From CAJCIY01 sp964245825 (GTDB lineage Bacteria > Actinomycetota > Actinomycetes > Mycobacteriales > CAJCIY01): a stretch of 64,000 bases of DNA. The stretch is taken from positions 1 to 64,000 of the forward strand of contig CAXTNT010000001.1 of NCBI GenBank assembly GCA_964245825.1. Direction: 5' to 3'. Each line of letters starts with the position of its first letter. The first letter of the stretch is position 1. This document shows positions 49,970 through 62,400 of the stretch, one piece after another. The notes beneath the pieces were generated by a model, which was not told the origin of the DNA, did no database searches, and worked only from the letters and a program-made list of their open reading frames with translations. The position numbers and the translations under genes are program-made.

Positions 49970-50767
49970 GTGACTGCTCCTCCTGACATCACCACCACGG
50001 CGTCCCCGACGCGCGACCGCGAGCCCGGGCAGGCGCCGTCGGTGGCCATCCGCGGGGTCAGCAAGCGCTTCGGGCGCGGTCCGCTCGTGTTGGACGGCAT
50101 CAACCTCAACGCCGCGCAGGGCGAGTTCGTCTGCGTCCTGGGCGCGAGCGGCTGCGGCAAGTCGACCCTGCTCTCGCTGGTGGCCGGGCTGGAGCAGCCG
50201 TCCGCCGGGACCATCGACACGACGGGCGGCCACCCGGCGCTGATGTTCCAGGAGGCCGCGCTCTATCCCTGGCTCACCGCCGGTCAGAACATCTCGCTGG
50301 CGCTCAAGCTGCGCGGGGTGTCGAGGGCGCAGCGGCCGGCCGAGGTCCAGCGCCTGCTCGACCTGGTCCGGCTCGGTGACGTCGCCGACACCCGGCCGCA
50401 CCAGCTCTCGGGCGGGATGCGCCAACGGGTCGCGATGGCCCGCGCGCTGGCCCAGGACGCCCGGGTCCTGCTCATGGACGAGCCCTTCGCCGCACTGGAC
50501 GCCATCACCCGCGACGCCCTGCACGACGAGCTCGTCCGCGTCTGGGAGGCCACCGGCCTCACGGTCCTGTTCGTCACGCACAACGTCCGGGAGGCCGTGC
50601 GTCTGGGCCAGCAGGTCGTGCTGCTCTCGTCCCGGCCCGGACGGGTGCTGCGCCGCTGGCAGATCGAGATCGACGGGCCGCGCCGCATCGAGGCACCCGA
50701 GGTGTCCGCGCTGTCCCTCGAGATCACCGACGCCCTTCGTGAGGAGATCGCCCGCCATGCCCGTTGA
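49970..50767 (+). CDS. ABC importer ATPase (SsuB/NrtD type)
   Basis: A 265-aa ATPase: Walker A LGASGCGKSTLL, Q-loop MFQEAALYPWLT, signature LSGGMRQRVAMARAL, Walker B LLMDEPFAALD, switch FVTHNVREAVRLG. The Q-loop with ALYPWLT and the C-terminal PGRVLRRWQIEIDGPRR are typical of nitrate/sulfonate/taurine importers. GTG start after GAAGGGG. The permease gene overlaps its last 11 bases. Confidence 0.93.
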   Translation: MTAPPDITTTASPTRDREPGQAPSVAIRGVSKRFGRGPLVLDGINLNAAQGEFVCVLGASGCGKSTLLSLVAGLEQPSAGTIDTTGGHPALMFQEAALYPWLTAGQNISLALKLRGVSRAQRPAEVQRLLDLVRLGDVADTRPHQLSGGMRQRVAMARALAQDARVLLMDEPFAALDAITRDALHDELVRVWEATGLTVLFVTHNVREAVRLGQQVVLLSSRPGRVLRRWQIEIDGPRRIEAPEVSALSLEITDALREEIARHAR

Positions 50768-51650
50768 CGCCAGCACCCCCCTGGACGACCGGCACGTCGC
50801 CACCGAGGCAGCGGCGCTCGCCGGGCTGGACGCGCTCGAGGTCGACCACGTCGACGGGACCTCGCGGCTGCGCCGGGCGTTCGCCGCGACGTACCCGCCG
50901 GTGATCGCGGTCCTGATCATCATCGGCGTCTGGCAGCTGGCGTACGCCATCGACTTCAAGCCCGAGTCCGTGCTCCCCAGCCCCCTCGACGCCTGGCGGT
51001 CGGCGCGGGACTTCGCCTCCGCAGGCGCGCTGTGGCCGGCGATCGGCGGCAGTCTGCGCTACGGCGCGCTGGGCTTTCTGATCGCGGCGGCGATCGGCAC
51101 CCCGCTGGGCCTGGTGATCGGCCGGGTGAAGTTCGTCCGGGCCGGCATCGGACCCATCGTCACCGGCCTGCAGAACCTCCCGTCGGTGGCGTGGGTGCCG
51201 GTGGCCATCATCTGGTTCCACCTGACGCCCGGCACCAAGTTCTTCGTCGTGATCATGGGTGCGACGCCGTCGATCGCCAACGGCATGGTCAACGGCCTCG
51301 ACCAGGTGCCGCCGATCTTCCTGCGGGTCGGGCACGTGCTGGGGGCCCGTGGCCTGACGCTCGCCCGGCACGTCCTGCTGCCGGCCGTGATGCCGGCCTA
51401 CATCGGCGGCCTGCGGCAGGGCTGGGCCTTCGCCTGGCGCTCCCTGATGGCCGCCGAGATCATCGCCACGGGGCTCGGGCAAGGGTTGGGACAGCTGCTG
51501 AGCCGGGCCCAGGACGACGCGAGCATCTCCGAGGGCCTCGCGGTGATCGTGCTCATCCTGGTCGTGGGGATCGCCGTCGAGGTGGTCTTCTTCCGCCCGA
51601 TCGAGCGCACGGTGCTGCGGCGTCGGGGCCTGTCGGGCACCGCCCACTGA
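50757..51650 (+). CDS. ABC importer permease (SsuC/NrtB type)
   Basis: A 297-aa inner-membrane protein with about six helices (VIAVLIIIGVWQLAYAI at the N-terminus, AVIVLILVVGIAVEVVFF at the C-terminus) and the EAA-type coupling loop GLTLARHVLLPAVMPAYIGG. A roughly 40-residue cytoplasmic N-terminal extension precedes TM1. It forms the pore as a homodimer with the ATPase encoded just upstream (11-base overlap). Confidence 0.92.
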   Translation: MPVDASTPLDDRHVATEAAALAGLDALEVDHVDGTSRLRRAFAATYPPVIAVLIIIGVWQLAYAIDFKPESVLPSPLDAWRSARDFASAGALWPAIGGSLRYGALGFLIAAAIGTPLGLVIGRVKFVRAGIGPIVTGLQNLPSVAWVPVAIIWFHLTPGTKFFVVIMGATPSIANGMVNGLDQVPPIFLRVGHVLGARGLTLARHVLLPAVMPAYIGGLRQGWAFAWRSLMAAEIIATGLGQGLGQLLSRAQDDASISEGLAVIVLILVVGIAVEVVFFRPIERTVLRRRGLSGTAH

Positions 51651-51783
51651 CGCTGCGCGGATAGCGCCGGGGCAGACCGCGCGGGACCGCCGTGCAGGTC
51701 GGGGCGACTCTGCGGCAAGATGCTGGGTAAGAGCGCCGTTGCGGCGACCCCGCACGACCCCGACGAGTCCGAAGGACGTACCC

Positions 51784-53052
<1,269 letters not shown>

Positions 53053-53144
53053 TCGACCGACGGCTCGCGGCGTAGGGTCGCCCGCACGGAGACCGCGGCG
53101 CGCGAGAGTCCGGGCCGCATCCCACCGATCGACAGGAGAGCCCG

Positions 53145-53261
53145 ATGGCCGGCAAGAACAAGGGTGGCCGCGAGGCCAAGAAGCCCAAGCAGGACAAGAA
53201 GCCGAAGGCGGGCGTGCCCACCATCGCCTCGAAGATCGAGTCCTCGAAGAACTCCAAGTAG
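53145..53261 (+). CDS. 38-aa lysine-rich small protein
   Basis: A short ORF with an excellent ribosome site (AGGAGA 5 nt before the ATG) and a TAGGGT hexamer at 53073-53078. The product begins MAGKNKGGREAKKPKQDKKP and ends VPTIASKIESSKNSK. It is about one quarter lysine, has no hydrophobic segment and is predicted disordered. It could bind nucleic acid or ribosomes. Similar tiny basic proteins occur in other bacteria, but I know of no assigned function. It ends 15 bases before the stop of the convergent alcohol dehydrogenase. Confidence 0.65.
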   Translation: MAGKNKGGREAKKPKQDKKPKAGVPTIASKIESSKNSK

Positions 53262-53276
53262 CCGCCCCGACGCGGT

Positions 53277-54404
53277 CTAGTAGTCCGCGTCGTCGTACAG
53301 GATCATGCCGCGCAGGTTCTTGCCCTCGAGCATGTCCTGGTAGCCCTGGTTCACGTCTTCGAGCCGGTAGGTCTGGGTCACCAGCTCGTCGAGCTTCAGG
53401 ATTCCCTTGTCATAGAGCTTGAGCAGGGCCGGGATGTCGGCGCGGGGGTTGCCGCCCCCGAATATCGCGCCCTGCAGGTCCTGCTGCAGCAGCGTGAACA
53501 TCGCCATGTTGAGCTTCACGTCGACATCGGCGAAGTCGCCCATCCCGGTCAGGACCATCCGCCCGCCCTTCCCCAGCAGCGACTGCGCCCCCAGGATGTG
53601 CTCGCCCTTTGTCCTGCCGATGGTGATGATCACCTTCTCGGCCATCCGGCCGTAGGTCGCCTCCGCCACCGGGCCGGCCGCCTCCTCGACCGAGGCGAAG
53701 GCGTGTGTCGCGCCGAGCTTGAGCGCCGAGTCCCGCTTGAACGCCACCGGGTCGATGGCGATCACCTGCGCGGCGCCGGCCGCGGCCGCACCCTGGATCG
53801 CGTTGATGCCGACGCCGCCGATGCCCAGCACCACGACGGTGTCGCCGGGACGGACGTCGGCGACGTGCGTGGCCGAACCCCAGCCGGTGGTGACCCCGCA
53901 CCCGACCAGGGCCGCTTTGTCGAGCGGCAGGTGGTCCTCGATCTTCACCACGGAGGCCTCGTGCACCGTGACGTACGGCGAGAAGGTGCCGAGCAGGCAC
54001 ATCGGGATGACGCCTTTGCCCTGCGCCGTGACGCGGAAGCTGCCGTCGCTGATCGCCTGCCCGGTCAGCAGATTCGCGCCCAGGTCACAGATGTTCTGGT
54101 GGCCGTTCGAGCACGGCACGCAGCGGCCGCACGCCGGGATGAATGCGAGCACGACGTGGTCGCCCTCGGCGAGGCCGGTGACGTTGCTCCCGACCTTGGT
54201 GACGATGCCGGCGCCCTCATGGCCGCCGATCGCCGGGTACGAGGGGATCGGCGTGTCGCCGGTCCGCAGGTGCTCGTCGGAGTGGCACAGCCCGGAGGCG
54301 GCCAGCCGCACCTGCACTTCGCCCGAGACCGGGTCGCCGACCTCGATCTCCTCGACCGACCAGTCCTGGCCGACTCCCCACAGCAGTGCGCCCTTGGTCT
54401 TCAT
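53277..54404 (-). CDS. NDMA-dependent-type zinc alcohol dehydrogenase
   Basis: A 375-aa medium-chain dehydrogenase. Catalytic zinc ligands lie in SGLCHSDEH and IGGHEGAG, structural zinc in CGRCVPCSNGHQNIC, and nucleotide-binding VVVLGIGGVGINAIQG. Sequence features fit the actinobacterial NDMA-dependent (nicotinoprotein) subfamily, whose tightly bound NAD(H) is recycled by an external carrier, probably mycofactocin. No mycofactocin genes are in this window. The start at 54404 is the first ATG. Confidence 0.88.
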   Translation of the reverse strand: MKTKGALLWGVGQDWSVEEIEVGDPVSGEVQVRLAASGLCHSDEHLRTGDTPIPSYPAIGGHEGAGIVTKVGSNVTGLAEGDHVVLAFIPACGRCVPCSNGHQNICDLGANLLTGQAISDGSFRVTAQGKGVIPMCLLGTFSPYVTVHEASVVKIEDHLPLDKAALVGCGVTTGWGSATHVADVRPGDTVVVLGIGGVGINAIQGAAAAGAAQVIAIDPVAFKRDSALKLGATHAFASVEEAAGPVAEATYGRMAEKVIITIGRTKGEHILGAQSLLGKGGRMVLTGMGDFADVDVKLNMAMFTLLQQDLQGAIFGGGNPRADIPALLKLYDKGILKLDELVTQTYRLEDVNQGYQDMLEGKNLRGMILYDDADY

Positions 54405-54473
54405 CCGTGCTCCTCGTCGTCGAGTCCGTGACGGGCCGACGTTACCGCCGCTCCGCCCATCGGCAGGTACGGC

Positions 54474-54692
54474 TCAACGACGCTGCGCGGCCCGGCGAAG
54501 CTCGTGCTCATGGACGATGGCCCCGGCGTACGCAGCGGGCAGCGTGTGCTCGACCGCCAGCCAGCGGGCGCGCTCCTCGGTCCGTACCAGACCGGGTCCG
54601 GCCTCGAGGCAGGCCAGCCAGTGGCTCAGGTCCTGCCCCGTCACGGCCGGGATGCGGGCCAGCAGGTGGGCGTGGGTCTCGGGGTTGTGCAT
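54474..54692 (-). CDS. DUF4287-like small protein
   Basis: A 72-aa protein; the ATG at 54692 is preceded by GAGGAGG at good spacing, whereas the in-frame upstream extension has no such site. The sequence ARIPAVTGQDLSHWLACLEA, TEERARWLAVEHTLPAAYAGAIVHEHE resembles the DUF4287 helical module. Cytoplasmic; the function is unknown. Divergent from the next ORF with 67 bases between starts. Confidence 0.7.
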   Translation of the reverse strand: MHNPETHAHLLARIPAVTGQDLSHWLACLEAGPGLVRTEERARWLAVEHTLPAAYAGAIVHEHELRRAAQRR

Positions 54693-54759
54693 CGGCGCCT
54701 CCTCGGTGGCCGAAGCCTGGACCTCCGGCGGCCGGTGGCGCAAGGTTTAGCGTCGGCTG

Positions 54760-55077
54760 ATGTCCAGCGAGCTCGTCGCCGAGGTCGGCCGCCTCGAGCA
54801 CCTGTTGCGCGGTCGAGGCCCTGGTTGGTACGTGGCACACGCCGGCGACGACCGCTCACGCGCCGAGGTGCTGCGGGCTCTGGTGGCGACGTTGGCCCGA
54901 CTCGGCGCCGAGGCCGGCAGCGGCCAGCCACCGCGCGCCACGGCGCCGGTGCTCGGCGATCACGCGCTCGCCGACCAGCTCCGGCTGTTGGCCCACGAGA
55001 TCGTCATCGCGCCGGGCGGCGCGCGGGTGAACGACGCCGCGCTGGCCCAGGTGCGTACCGCCCGCGCGGCGCTGTGA
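54760..55077 (+). CDS. Hypothetical helical protein (105 aa)
   Basis: Predominantly helical, Ala/Leu/Arg-rich sequence (AEVGRLEHLLRGRGPGWYVA, RSRAEVLRALVATLARLG, LADQLRLLAHEIVIAPGGA). There is no signal peptide, membrane helix or catalytic motif. A TAGCGT hexamer lies at 54748-54753, 6 nt before the ATG, consistent with a leaderless start. It ends 7 bases before the stop of the convergent thiolase gene. Family not recognised. Confidence 0.65.
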   Translation: MSSELVAEVGRLEHLLRGRGPGWYVAHAGDDRSRAEVLRALVATLARLGAEAGSGQPPRATAPVLGDHALADQLRLLAHEIVIAPGGARVNDAALAQVRTARAAL

Positions 55078-55084
55078 CCACCGG

Positions 55085-56302
55085 TCAGCTCAGGCGCTCC
55101 AGGATCATGGCCATGCCCATCCCGCCGCCCACGCACATGGTCTCGAGGCCGAAGGTCTTGTCCTCGACCTGCAGGCCGTTGATGAGCGTCGCGGCGATCC
55201 GGGCGCCGGTGCTGCCGAAGGGGTGGCCGAGCGCGATCGCGCCCCCATGCACGTTCAGCCGGTCGATGTCCACCCCAAGGTCGCGGTAGCTCGGGATCAC
55301 CTGCGCCGCGAAGGCCTCGTTGATCTCGACCAGGTCGATGTCTCCGATGCTCATGCCCGCGTTGGCCAGCGCCTGCCGGGACGCCCCGACCGGGCCGTAC
55401 CCCATGATCTCGGGGGACAGGCCGGTGACGCCGGTAGCGACGATGCGCGCCAGCGGGGTGATGCCCAACTCCTTGGCCTTCGTGTCGCTCAGGACGACCA
55501 GCGCGGACGCGCCGTCGTTGAGCGGGCAGGCGTTACCGGCCGTGACCGTGCCGTCGGGCCGGAAGACCGGCTTGAGGCCGGCCATGGACTCCACGGTGAC
55601 ACCTGCGCGGGGGCCGTCGTCCCGGCTCACGACGGTGCCGTCCGGCAGGGTCACCGGGGCGATCTCGCGCTCGAAGAAGCCGTTGGCGATGGCCTTCTCG
55701 GCGAGGTTCTGCGAGCGGGCGCCGAACTCGTCCTGCTCGGTCCGGGAAACGCCCTTGAACGCGGCGAGGTTCTCGGCGGTCTGGCCCATCGCGATGTAGA
55801 CGTCGGGCAGCTCGCCGTCCTCCCGCGGGTCGTGCCAGTCGAGGCCGCCCTGCTCGTACTGCTTGGTCTTGGCCGCGGCGGCGGCGAAGGCCGGGTTCAT
55901 CGTGTCGGGCAGGCCGTCGCTGTTGCCCTTGACGAAGCGGCTCACCATCTCTACGCCGGCGCTGATGAAGGCGTCGCCCTCGCCGGCCTTGATCGCGTGG
56001 AACGCCATCCGGGTCGTCTGCAGCGACGAGCTGCAGTACCGGGTGACCGTCGTACCGGGCAGGAAGTCGTAACCGAGCTCGACCGCCACCACCCGGCCCA
56101 TGTTGAAACCCTGCTCGCCGCCCGGCAGCCCGCAGCCCAGGTGCAGGTCGGTGATGTCGTGGGGGTCGAGCGCCGGCACCTTGTCGAGCGCGGCACGAAC
56201 CATCATCGCGGCGAGGTCGTCGGGTCGGAGGTCCTTCAGCGAGCCCTTGAAGGCGCGGCCGATGGGGGAGCGAGCGGTCGAGACGATCACGGCCTCGGGC
56301 AT
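55085..56302 (-). CDS. Thiolase (acetyl-CoA C-acyltransferase)
   Basis: A 405-aa enzyme with nucleophilic Cys in VTRYCSSSLQTT, catalytic His in GGAIALGHPFGSTGAR, and second Cys in ETMCVGGGMGMAM. Also NACPLNDGASALVV and the DLVEINEAFA signature. Catalyses reversible thiolytic cleavage of 3-ketoacyl-CoA in beta-oxidation or acetoacetyl-CoA formation. The ATG at 56302 is preceded by GAGGAG; the frame is open further upstream but has no conserved residues there. Confidence 0.93.
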   Translation of the reverse strand: MPEAVIVSTARSPIGRAFKGSLKDLRPDDLAAMMVRAALDKVPALDPHDITDLHLGCGLPGGEQGFNMGRVVAVELGYDFLPGTTVTRYCSSSLQTTRMAFHAIKAGEGDAFISAGVEMVSRFVKGNSDGLPDTMNPAFAAAAAKTKQYEQGGLDWHDPREDGELPDVYIAMGQTAENLAAFKGVSRTEQDEFGARSQNLAEKAIANGFFEREIAPVTLPDGTVVSRDDGPRAGVTVESMAGLKPVFRPDGTVTAGNACPLNDGASALVVLSDTKAKELGITPLARIVATGVTGLSPEIMGYGPVGASRQALANAGMSIGDIDLVEINEAFAAQVIPSYRDLGVDIDRLNVHGGAIALGHPFGSTGARIAATLINGLQVEDKTFGLETMCVGGGMGMAMILERLS

Positions 56303-56360
56303 CAAGGACTCCTCGGGTCGGGGGCACAGCGGCGTCCAGGGTATGCCCGACCGCGCCGGG

Positions 56361-57128
56361 TCAGCGGGTGCTGCCCTCCAACCGGCCACCGACGGCCGCC
56401 CGGACGGCGGGCAGCAGGGCGTCCGCCCACAGGGCGTACCCCCGCGGGGAGGGGTGGAACAGGTCGCTCGACAGCGTGGTCGGGTCGGCGCGGAAGGCCG
56501 GCCCGGTGAGCCGGGCCAGGTCGACCACGACCGCTCCCGCCGGACCGGCCGCCTGCTGCTGCCTCGCGGCCACGCGCCGGCCGATCGCCGCATGGACGTC
56601 ACGCAACGGGCGCAGGAAGGCGCGGCTGCCGCCGAGGTCGGGGCAGGTGCCCAGCACGACCGGGACGCCCGCCCGGCGCAGCCGGCGGATCGCGTCGACG
56701 AGCGGGCCGGTCATCCGGTTGCCGGTCGACACGTGCGTCGCGTCGTTGGCGCCGACGAGCACCACCGCGACGTCGGGCCGGCCGAGCAGCGCCCGGGACA
56801 CCTGCGGTCCCAGGTCGCCGGCGCGGGAGCCGGAGATCGCGACACCGCTGAGCAGCACGTGACGCCCCCCGCCGGCGAGTGCCTCCGCCAGCTTGCCGCC
56901 GACGGTGCCGGCGGTGTCGTCGGCGCCCACGCCGGCAGCGGTGGAGTCGCCGAGCAGGACCAGTCGGACGGTCGGGTCCGCCGGGTCGCCGCGCTCCCCG
57001 GTCGCCGGCGGGGCCGACTCGGCCGGCAGGTAGGTGCGCCGCGCCGCGAGCACGCCCTCGACGAGCAGCAGGTCCAGGCCGAGGAGCACGGTCGTGGCGG
57101 CGGCCAGCAGCAGCGGTCGCCGGGTCAT
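56361..57128 (-). CDS. SGNH/GDSL-type esterase, membrane-anchored or secreted
   Basis: A 255-aa protein with an N-terminal hydrophobic anchor (LLLAAATTVLLGLDLLLVEGV). Block I is LLGDSTAAGVGA (nucleophile Ser), block II a Gly in SGVAISGSRAGD, block III VGANDATH (Asn), and block V SSDLFHPSPRGY (Asp-x-x-His). This completes the SGNH set, so it should be an active lipase/esterase or acetyl-esterase outside the membrane. Divergent from cbs. Confidence 0.88.
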   Translation of the reverse strand: MTRRPLLLAAATTVLLGLDLLLVEGVLAARRTYLPAESAPPATGERGDPADPTVRLVLLGDSTAAGVGADDTAGTVGGKLAEALAGGGRHVLLSGVAISGSRAGDLGPQVSRALLGRPDVAVVLVGANDATHVSTGNRMTGPLVDAIRRLRRAGVPVVLGTCPDLGGSRAFLRPLRDVHAAIGRRVAARQQQAAGPAGAVVVDLARLTGPAFRADPTTLSSDLFHPSPRGYALWADALLPAVRAAVGGRLEGSTR

Positions 57129-57194
57129 GACTCGACAGTAGTGCCGGGAGCGGGTCCGCGCCCGGTTCCCGGCACACGTCCGGGCCGACGCGCC

Positions 57195-57200
57195 TACCCT
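57195..57200 (+). promoter_or_regulatory. -10 element for cbs, probable leaderless start
   Basis: TACCCT ends 6 nt before the GTG at 57207 with no Shine-Dalgarno sequence, matching the spacing at metG, ispE and the NDH-2-type gene. Confidence 0.45.
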
Positions 57201-57206
57201 CGATAC

Positions 57207-58571
<1,365 letters not shown>

Positions 58572-58659
58572 CACGGTTCCAGCGGCAACCGGCGGCGGAA
58601 CACCTCCGAGACGACAGCGTGTTGCATGGGGACGACGGTCCACCGCGAAGGAGACGCCG

Positions 58660-59307
58660 ATGTTCGGCAGCAAGAAGACGACGATGCCCAGTCCCGATGA
58701 CGCGCTCGCGGGCCGTGCGCGGCCCGTGCACACGCTCGGCGCCCACGCGGTGCTCGGGACGCCGACCGGCGGTCCGTACCCCGACGGACTCGAGCTGATC
58801 TACCTCGGCATGGGGTGCTTCTGGGGGGCCGAGCGGGTGCTGTGGCAGACGCCCGGCGTGTGGACCACAGCCGTCGGGTACGCGGGCGGGTTCACGCCCA
58901 ACCCCACGTACGAGGAGACCTGCACCGGACGGACCGGCCACGCCGAGGTCGTGCTGGTGGCGTACGACCCATCGGCGATCTCCACCGAGGCGCTGCTCAA
59001 GGTCTTCTGGGAGGCCCATGACCCGACCCAGGGGATGCGCCAGGGCAACGACATCGGGACGACCTACCGCTCGGCGGTCTACTCCACGACCCCGGCGCAG
59101 CTGGCGGTGGCCAAAGCCAGCCGGGTGCAGTACCAGGCCAAGCTCCGCGAGTCGGGGTACGGGGAGATCACCACCGAGATCACCCCGCTGGAGACGTTCT
59201 ACCCGGCCGAGGACTACCACCAGCAGTACCTGTTCAAGGTCCCGAACGGCTACTGCAGCATGACCGGCACCGGTGTCTCGTGTCCGGTGGGGCTCGCCAC
59301 CGCCTGA
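58660..59307 (+). CDS. msrA: Peptide-methionine (S)-S-oxide reductase
   Basis: A 215-aa enzyme reducing oxidised methionine. It has the catalytic motif YLGMGCFWGAERVLW, then VGYAGGFTPNPTYEETCTG and WEAHDPTQGMRQGNDIGTTYRS. Recycling Cys candidates are near the C-terminus (YCSMTG, SCPVG). A roughly 40-residue N-terminal extension (MFGSKKTTMPSPDDALAGR) is typical of actinobacterial MsrA. GAAGGAG precedes the ATG. Confidence 0.95.
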   Translation: MFGSKKTTMPSPDDALAGRARPVHTLGAHAVLGTPTGGPYPDGLELIYLGMGCFWGAERVLWQTPGVWTTAVGYAGGFTPNPTYEETCTGRTGHAEVVLVAYDPSAISTEALLKVFWEAHDPTQGMRQGNDIGTTYRSAVYSTTPAQLAVAKASRVQYQAKLRESGYGEITTEITPLETFYPAEDYHQQYLFKVPNGYCSMTGTGVSCPVGLATA

Positions 59308-59439
59308 GCAGCGCGCCCACTGCACGGACGATTCCGAACCCGGGGGTGGTGGCAGGGCCGCGGAGTGATTAAGGTCCGACGAATCGGTCGGGGCTACCGC
59401 CTCGCCGCTCTCGGCACCGTTCTCACCAAAGGCGGCAGG

Positions 59440-62400
59440 ATGTCTCAGGGACTAGGTCGGCGCGGGCTCTGCCAGGGGCCGCGGGCGGGGTCGGCGCGCA
59501 AGCTCATCCTGCTCTCCTCGGGAGTGTTGGCCCTCGGAGCACTCGCGAGCGGCGTGGTGACGCAGTCGGCGTCCGCGGCAAGTGCATCGCCGTCGCAGGC
59601 GCTCACGTCCGCGCAGGCGAAGGCGCTGTCCAGAAACGTGAGCGACAAGGTCATCGTGACCTTCCGGCAGCAGAGCACACCGACGAAGGCCGGCTCGGCC
59701 GGTGAGCTCGCCCGCGAGCGGGTGCAGGCGTCGGAGCAGTCGTCGGTCCTGTCCGAGCTTCGCGCCACCGGGGCGAAGAACGTCAAGAGCTACAAGCTCG
59801 TCAACGCGGTGGCCGCCACCGTCTCCGCCGGTGAGGCCGCTCGCCTGGCTGCCAACCCCGCTGTGGCGCAGGTCTCCGGCGATGTGATCATCCACGGCCC
59901 GACGCCGACGCCGGTCGACTCCTCGCCGGCCTCCGGCGCGGCCCGGACGGTGCCGCCGGGTGTCTGCACCCCCGGAAAGCCGCAGCTCGACCCGCAGGCC
60001 CTGCAGATCACCCACACCCAATCGCAGGACCCCTCCGTCCCGACCGCCCGCAGCCTCGGCTTCACCGGCGCCGGCGTGAAGGTCGCGTACATGGCCGAGG
60101 GCATCGACATCGACAACCCCAACTTCATCCGTCCCGACGGATCGCACGTCTTCGTGGACTACCAGGACTTCAGTGGGGACGGCACCGACGCGCCCACCAG
60201 CGGCGACGAGGCCTTCCTCGACGCCAGCGCCATCGCTGCCCAGGGCACCGTGGTCTACAACCTCAAGAACTTCAGTGCCGTGCCGATCGACGAGAACTGC
60301 CCGATCACGATCGTCGGCGAGTCGCCCGGCGTCGACCTGGTGGGTCTGAAGGTCTTCGGCGAGAACAACGCCACGACGGAGTCCGGTTTCCTCGAGGCCA
60401 TCGACTACGCGGTGACCGTCGACCACGTCAACGTCTTGAACGAGTCCTTCGGCAGCAACCCGTACCCGGACGTGACCTCGCTGGATGCCACCAAGCAGTT
60501 CAACGACGCGGCCGTTGCGGCCGGTACGACGGTCACCGTCTCCACCGGGGACGCAGGCCCGACGAGCACGATCGGCTCGCCGAGCGACGACCCGCTGGTC
60601 ATCTCCTCCGGCGCGTCGACGACCTACCGCTTCTACGCGCAGAGCGGGTATGCCGCCTACCAGGCCCCGTTCGCCACCGACGGCTACGTCGACGACCAGA
60701 TCAGCCCGTTGAGCTCCAGCGGCTTCGCCCAGGACGGCACAACGGTCGACGAAGTGGCACCGGGTGACATCAACGTCGCCTCGTGTACGCCCTCGCCCAT
60801 GTATTTCGGGTGCACCAACTTCGCCGGCAAGCCCTCGAGTGTCGAGGAGTCCGGTGGAACCAGCGAATCCGCGCCCACCGTCGCAGGCGTCGCGGCGCTC
60901 GTCATGCAGGCGTACGGCAAGACGCACGGCGGTGCCGTGCCGACCCCCGCGCTGGTCAAGCAGATCATCACGAGCACCGGTGACGACCTGAACGCGCCGG
61001 CCGAGCAGCAGGGCACGGGACGTCTGAACGCCTACCGCGCCGTGCTGGCGGCAGAGTCGGTGTCCACGACGGATGGTTCCCCGGCCCCGCAGGGCTCCTC
61101 GCTGCTGCTGGGCAAGAGCCAGATCAACAAGGTGGGTGCTCCCGGCTCGACGGTGATCGTGCAGGACACGATCACCAACACCGGTATCGGGACGGACACC
61201 ATCGCGCTCGGTGACCGAGTCCTGGGGACGCCCACGACGCTCAAGACGGGCAGCGTCGATCTCACCACGAGCGCCCCGCACTTCACCGACTTCGCCGGCG
61301 CCGAGACCGACTACCGGACCCTCACGTTCAAGGTTCCGACCGGCCTGGACCGCCTCAAGGCCGACATCGTCTACCCGGGCAACCCGGCGCTCGGCAACAA
61401 CAACCGGGTTCGGCTGATCCTGATCGACCCGTTGGGTCGGTATGCGGCGCACTCGCTGCCGCAGGGCGTCGGGAACGCCGGTGACGTCCAGGTCGCCCGT
61501 CCCGCGGCCGGTGTCTGGACAGCGTTGATCTACAGCCGGGTGCCGACCGTCAACGGCCTGACGGGCATCGTGAGGTTCCGGGCCGTCGGCGAGAACTACG
61601 TCAGCACCGGGACGATGAGCCCGTCCAGCCTGACGCTCGCGCCCGGCCAGACCAAGGCGTTCACGGTCGGTCTGACGATCCCGACGACGCCCGGCGACTC
61701 GGCTGTCGCCGTGACCATGGCGGATGGGGACCAGCGATTCACGCTGCCGGTCACCCTGCGCAGCGAAGTCGTCCCGGGTACCAGGGCAGCGACCTTCAGC
61801 GGGGACGACACCGGCCCCAACGGCCGTCCCGGTGGCGAGGGCTTCGGGGTCTGGTACCAGTTCGAGGTTCCGAAGGGGACCTCGGACATCACGGCGAACA
61901 TCGCCTTGGCCAACAACCCCAAGGACACGCTCTACGCCTACCTCGTGGACCCCGAGGGCCAGGCGGTGGGCTACTCCTCGAACTCCACCGTCACGACGGT
62001 GCAGTCGGCCCGTTCCGTGAAGATCAAGCCGTCGCTGACCACGAGCGTGTATGCCCGCGATCCCGAACCGGGGCAGTGGCGCCTGCTGCTCAACTTCGCG
62101 TCCATCACCGGCACCCAGCTGGACCAGGCCTTCTCCGGTGACGTCGAACTGAACGCCGTCAAGGCGTCGGCGTCGCTGCCGACGAAGGGCACGAAGCTTG
62201 CGGCTGGGCAGGCGGTCACGATTCCCGTCAAGATCAAGAATACCGGTGTGGCGCCGGAGGACTACTTCCTCGACGCTCGGCTGGACAGCTCCCAGCAGAT
62301 CCCGGTCACCCTGCTGCAGGGGGCGACGGACCCGCTGCCCCTCCGTCCGTCGAGCCCGACACCTGCGTGGCTGACCCCCACCGAGACCTCGACGGTCAAC

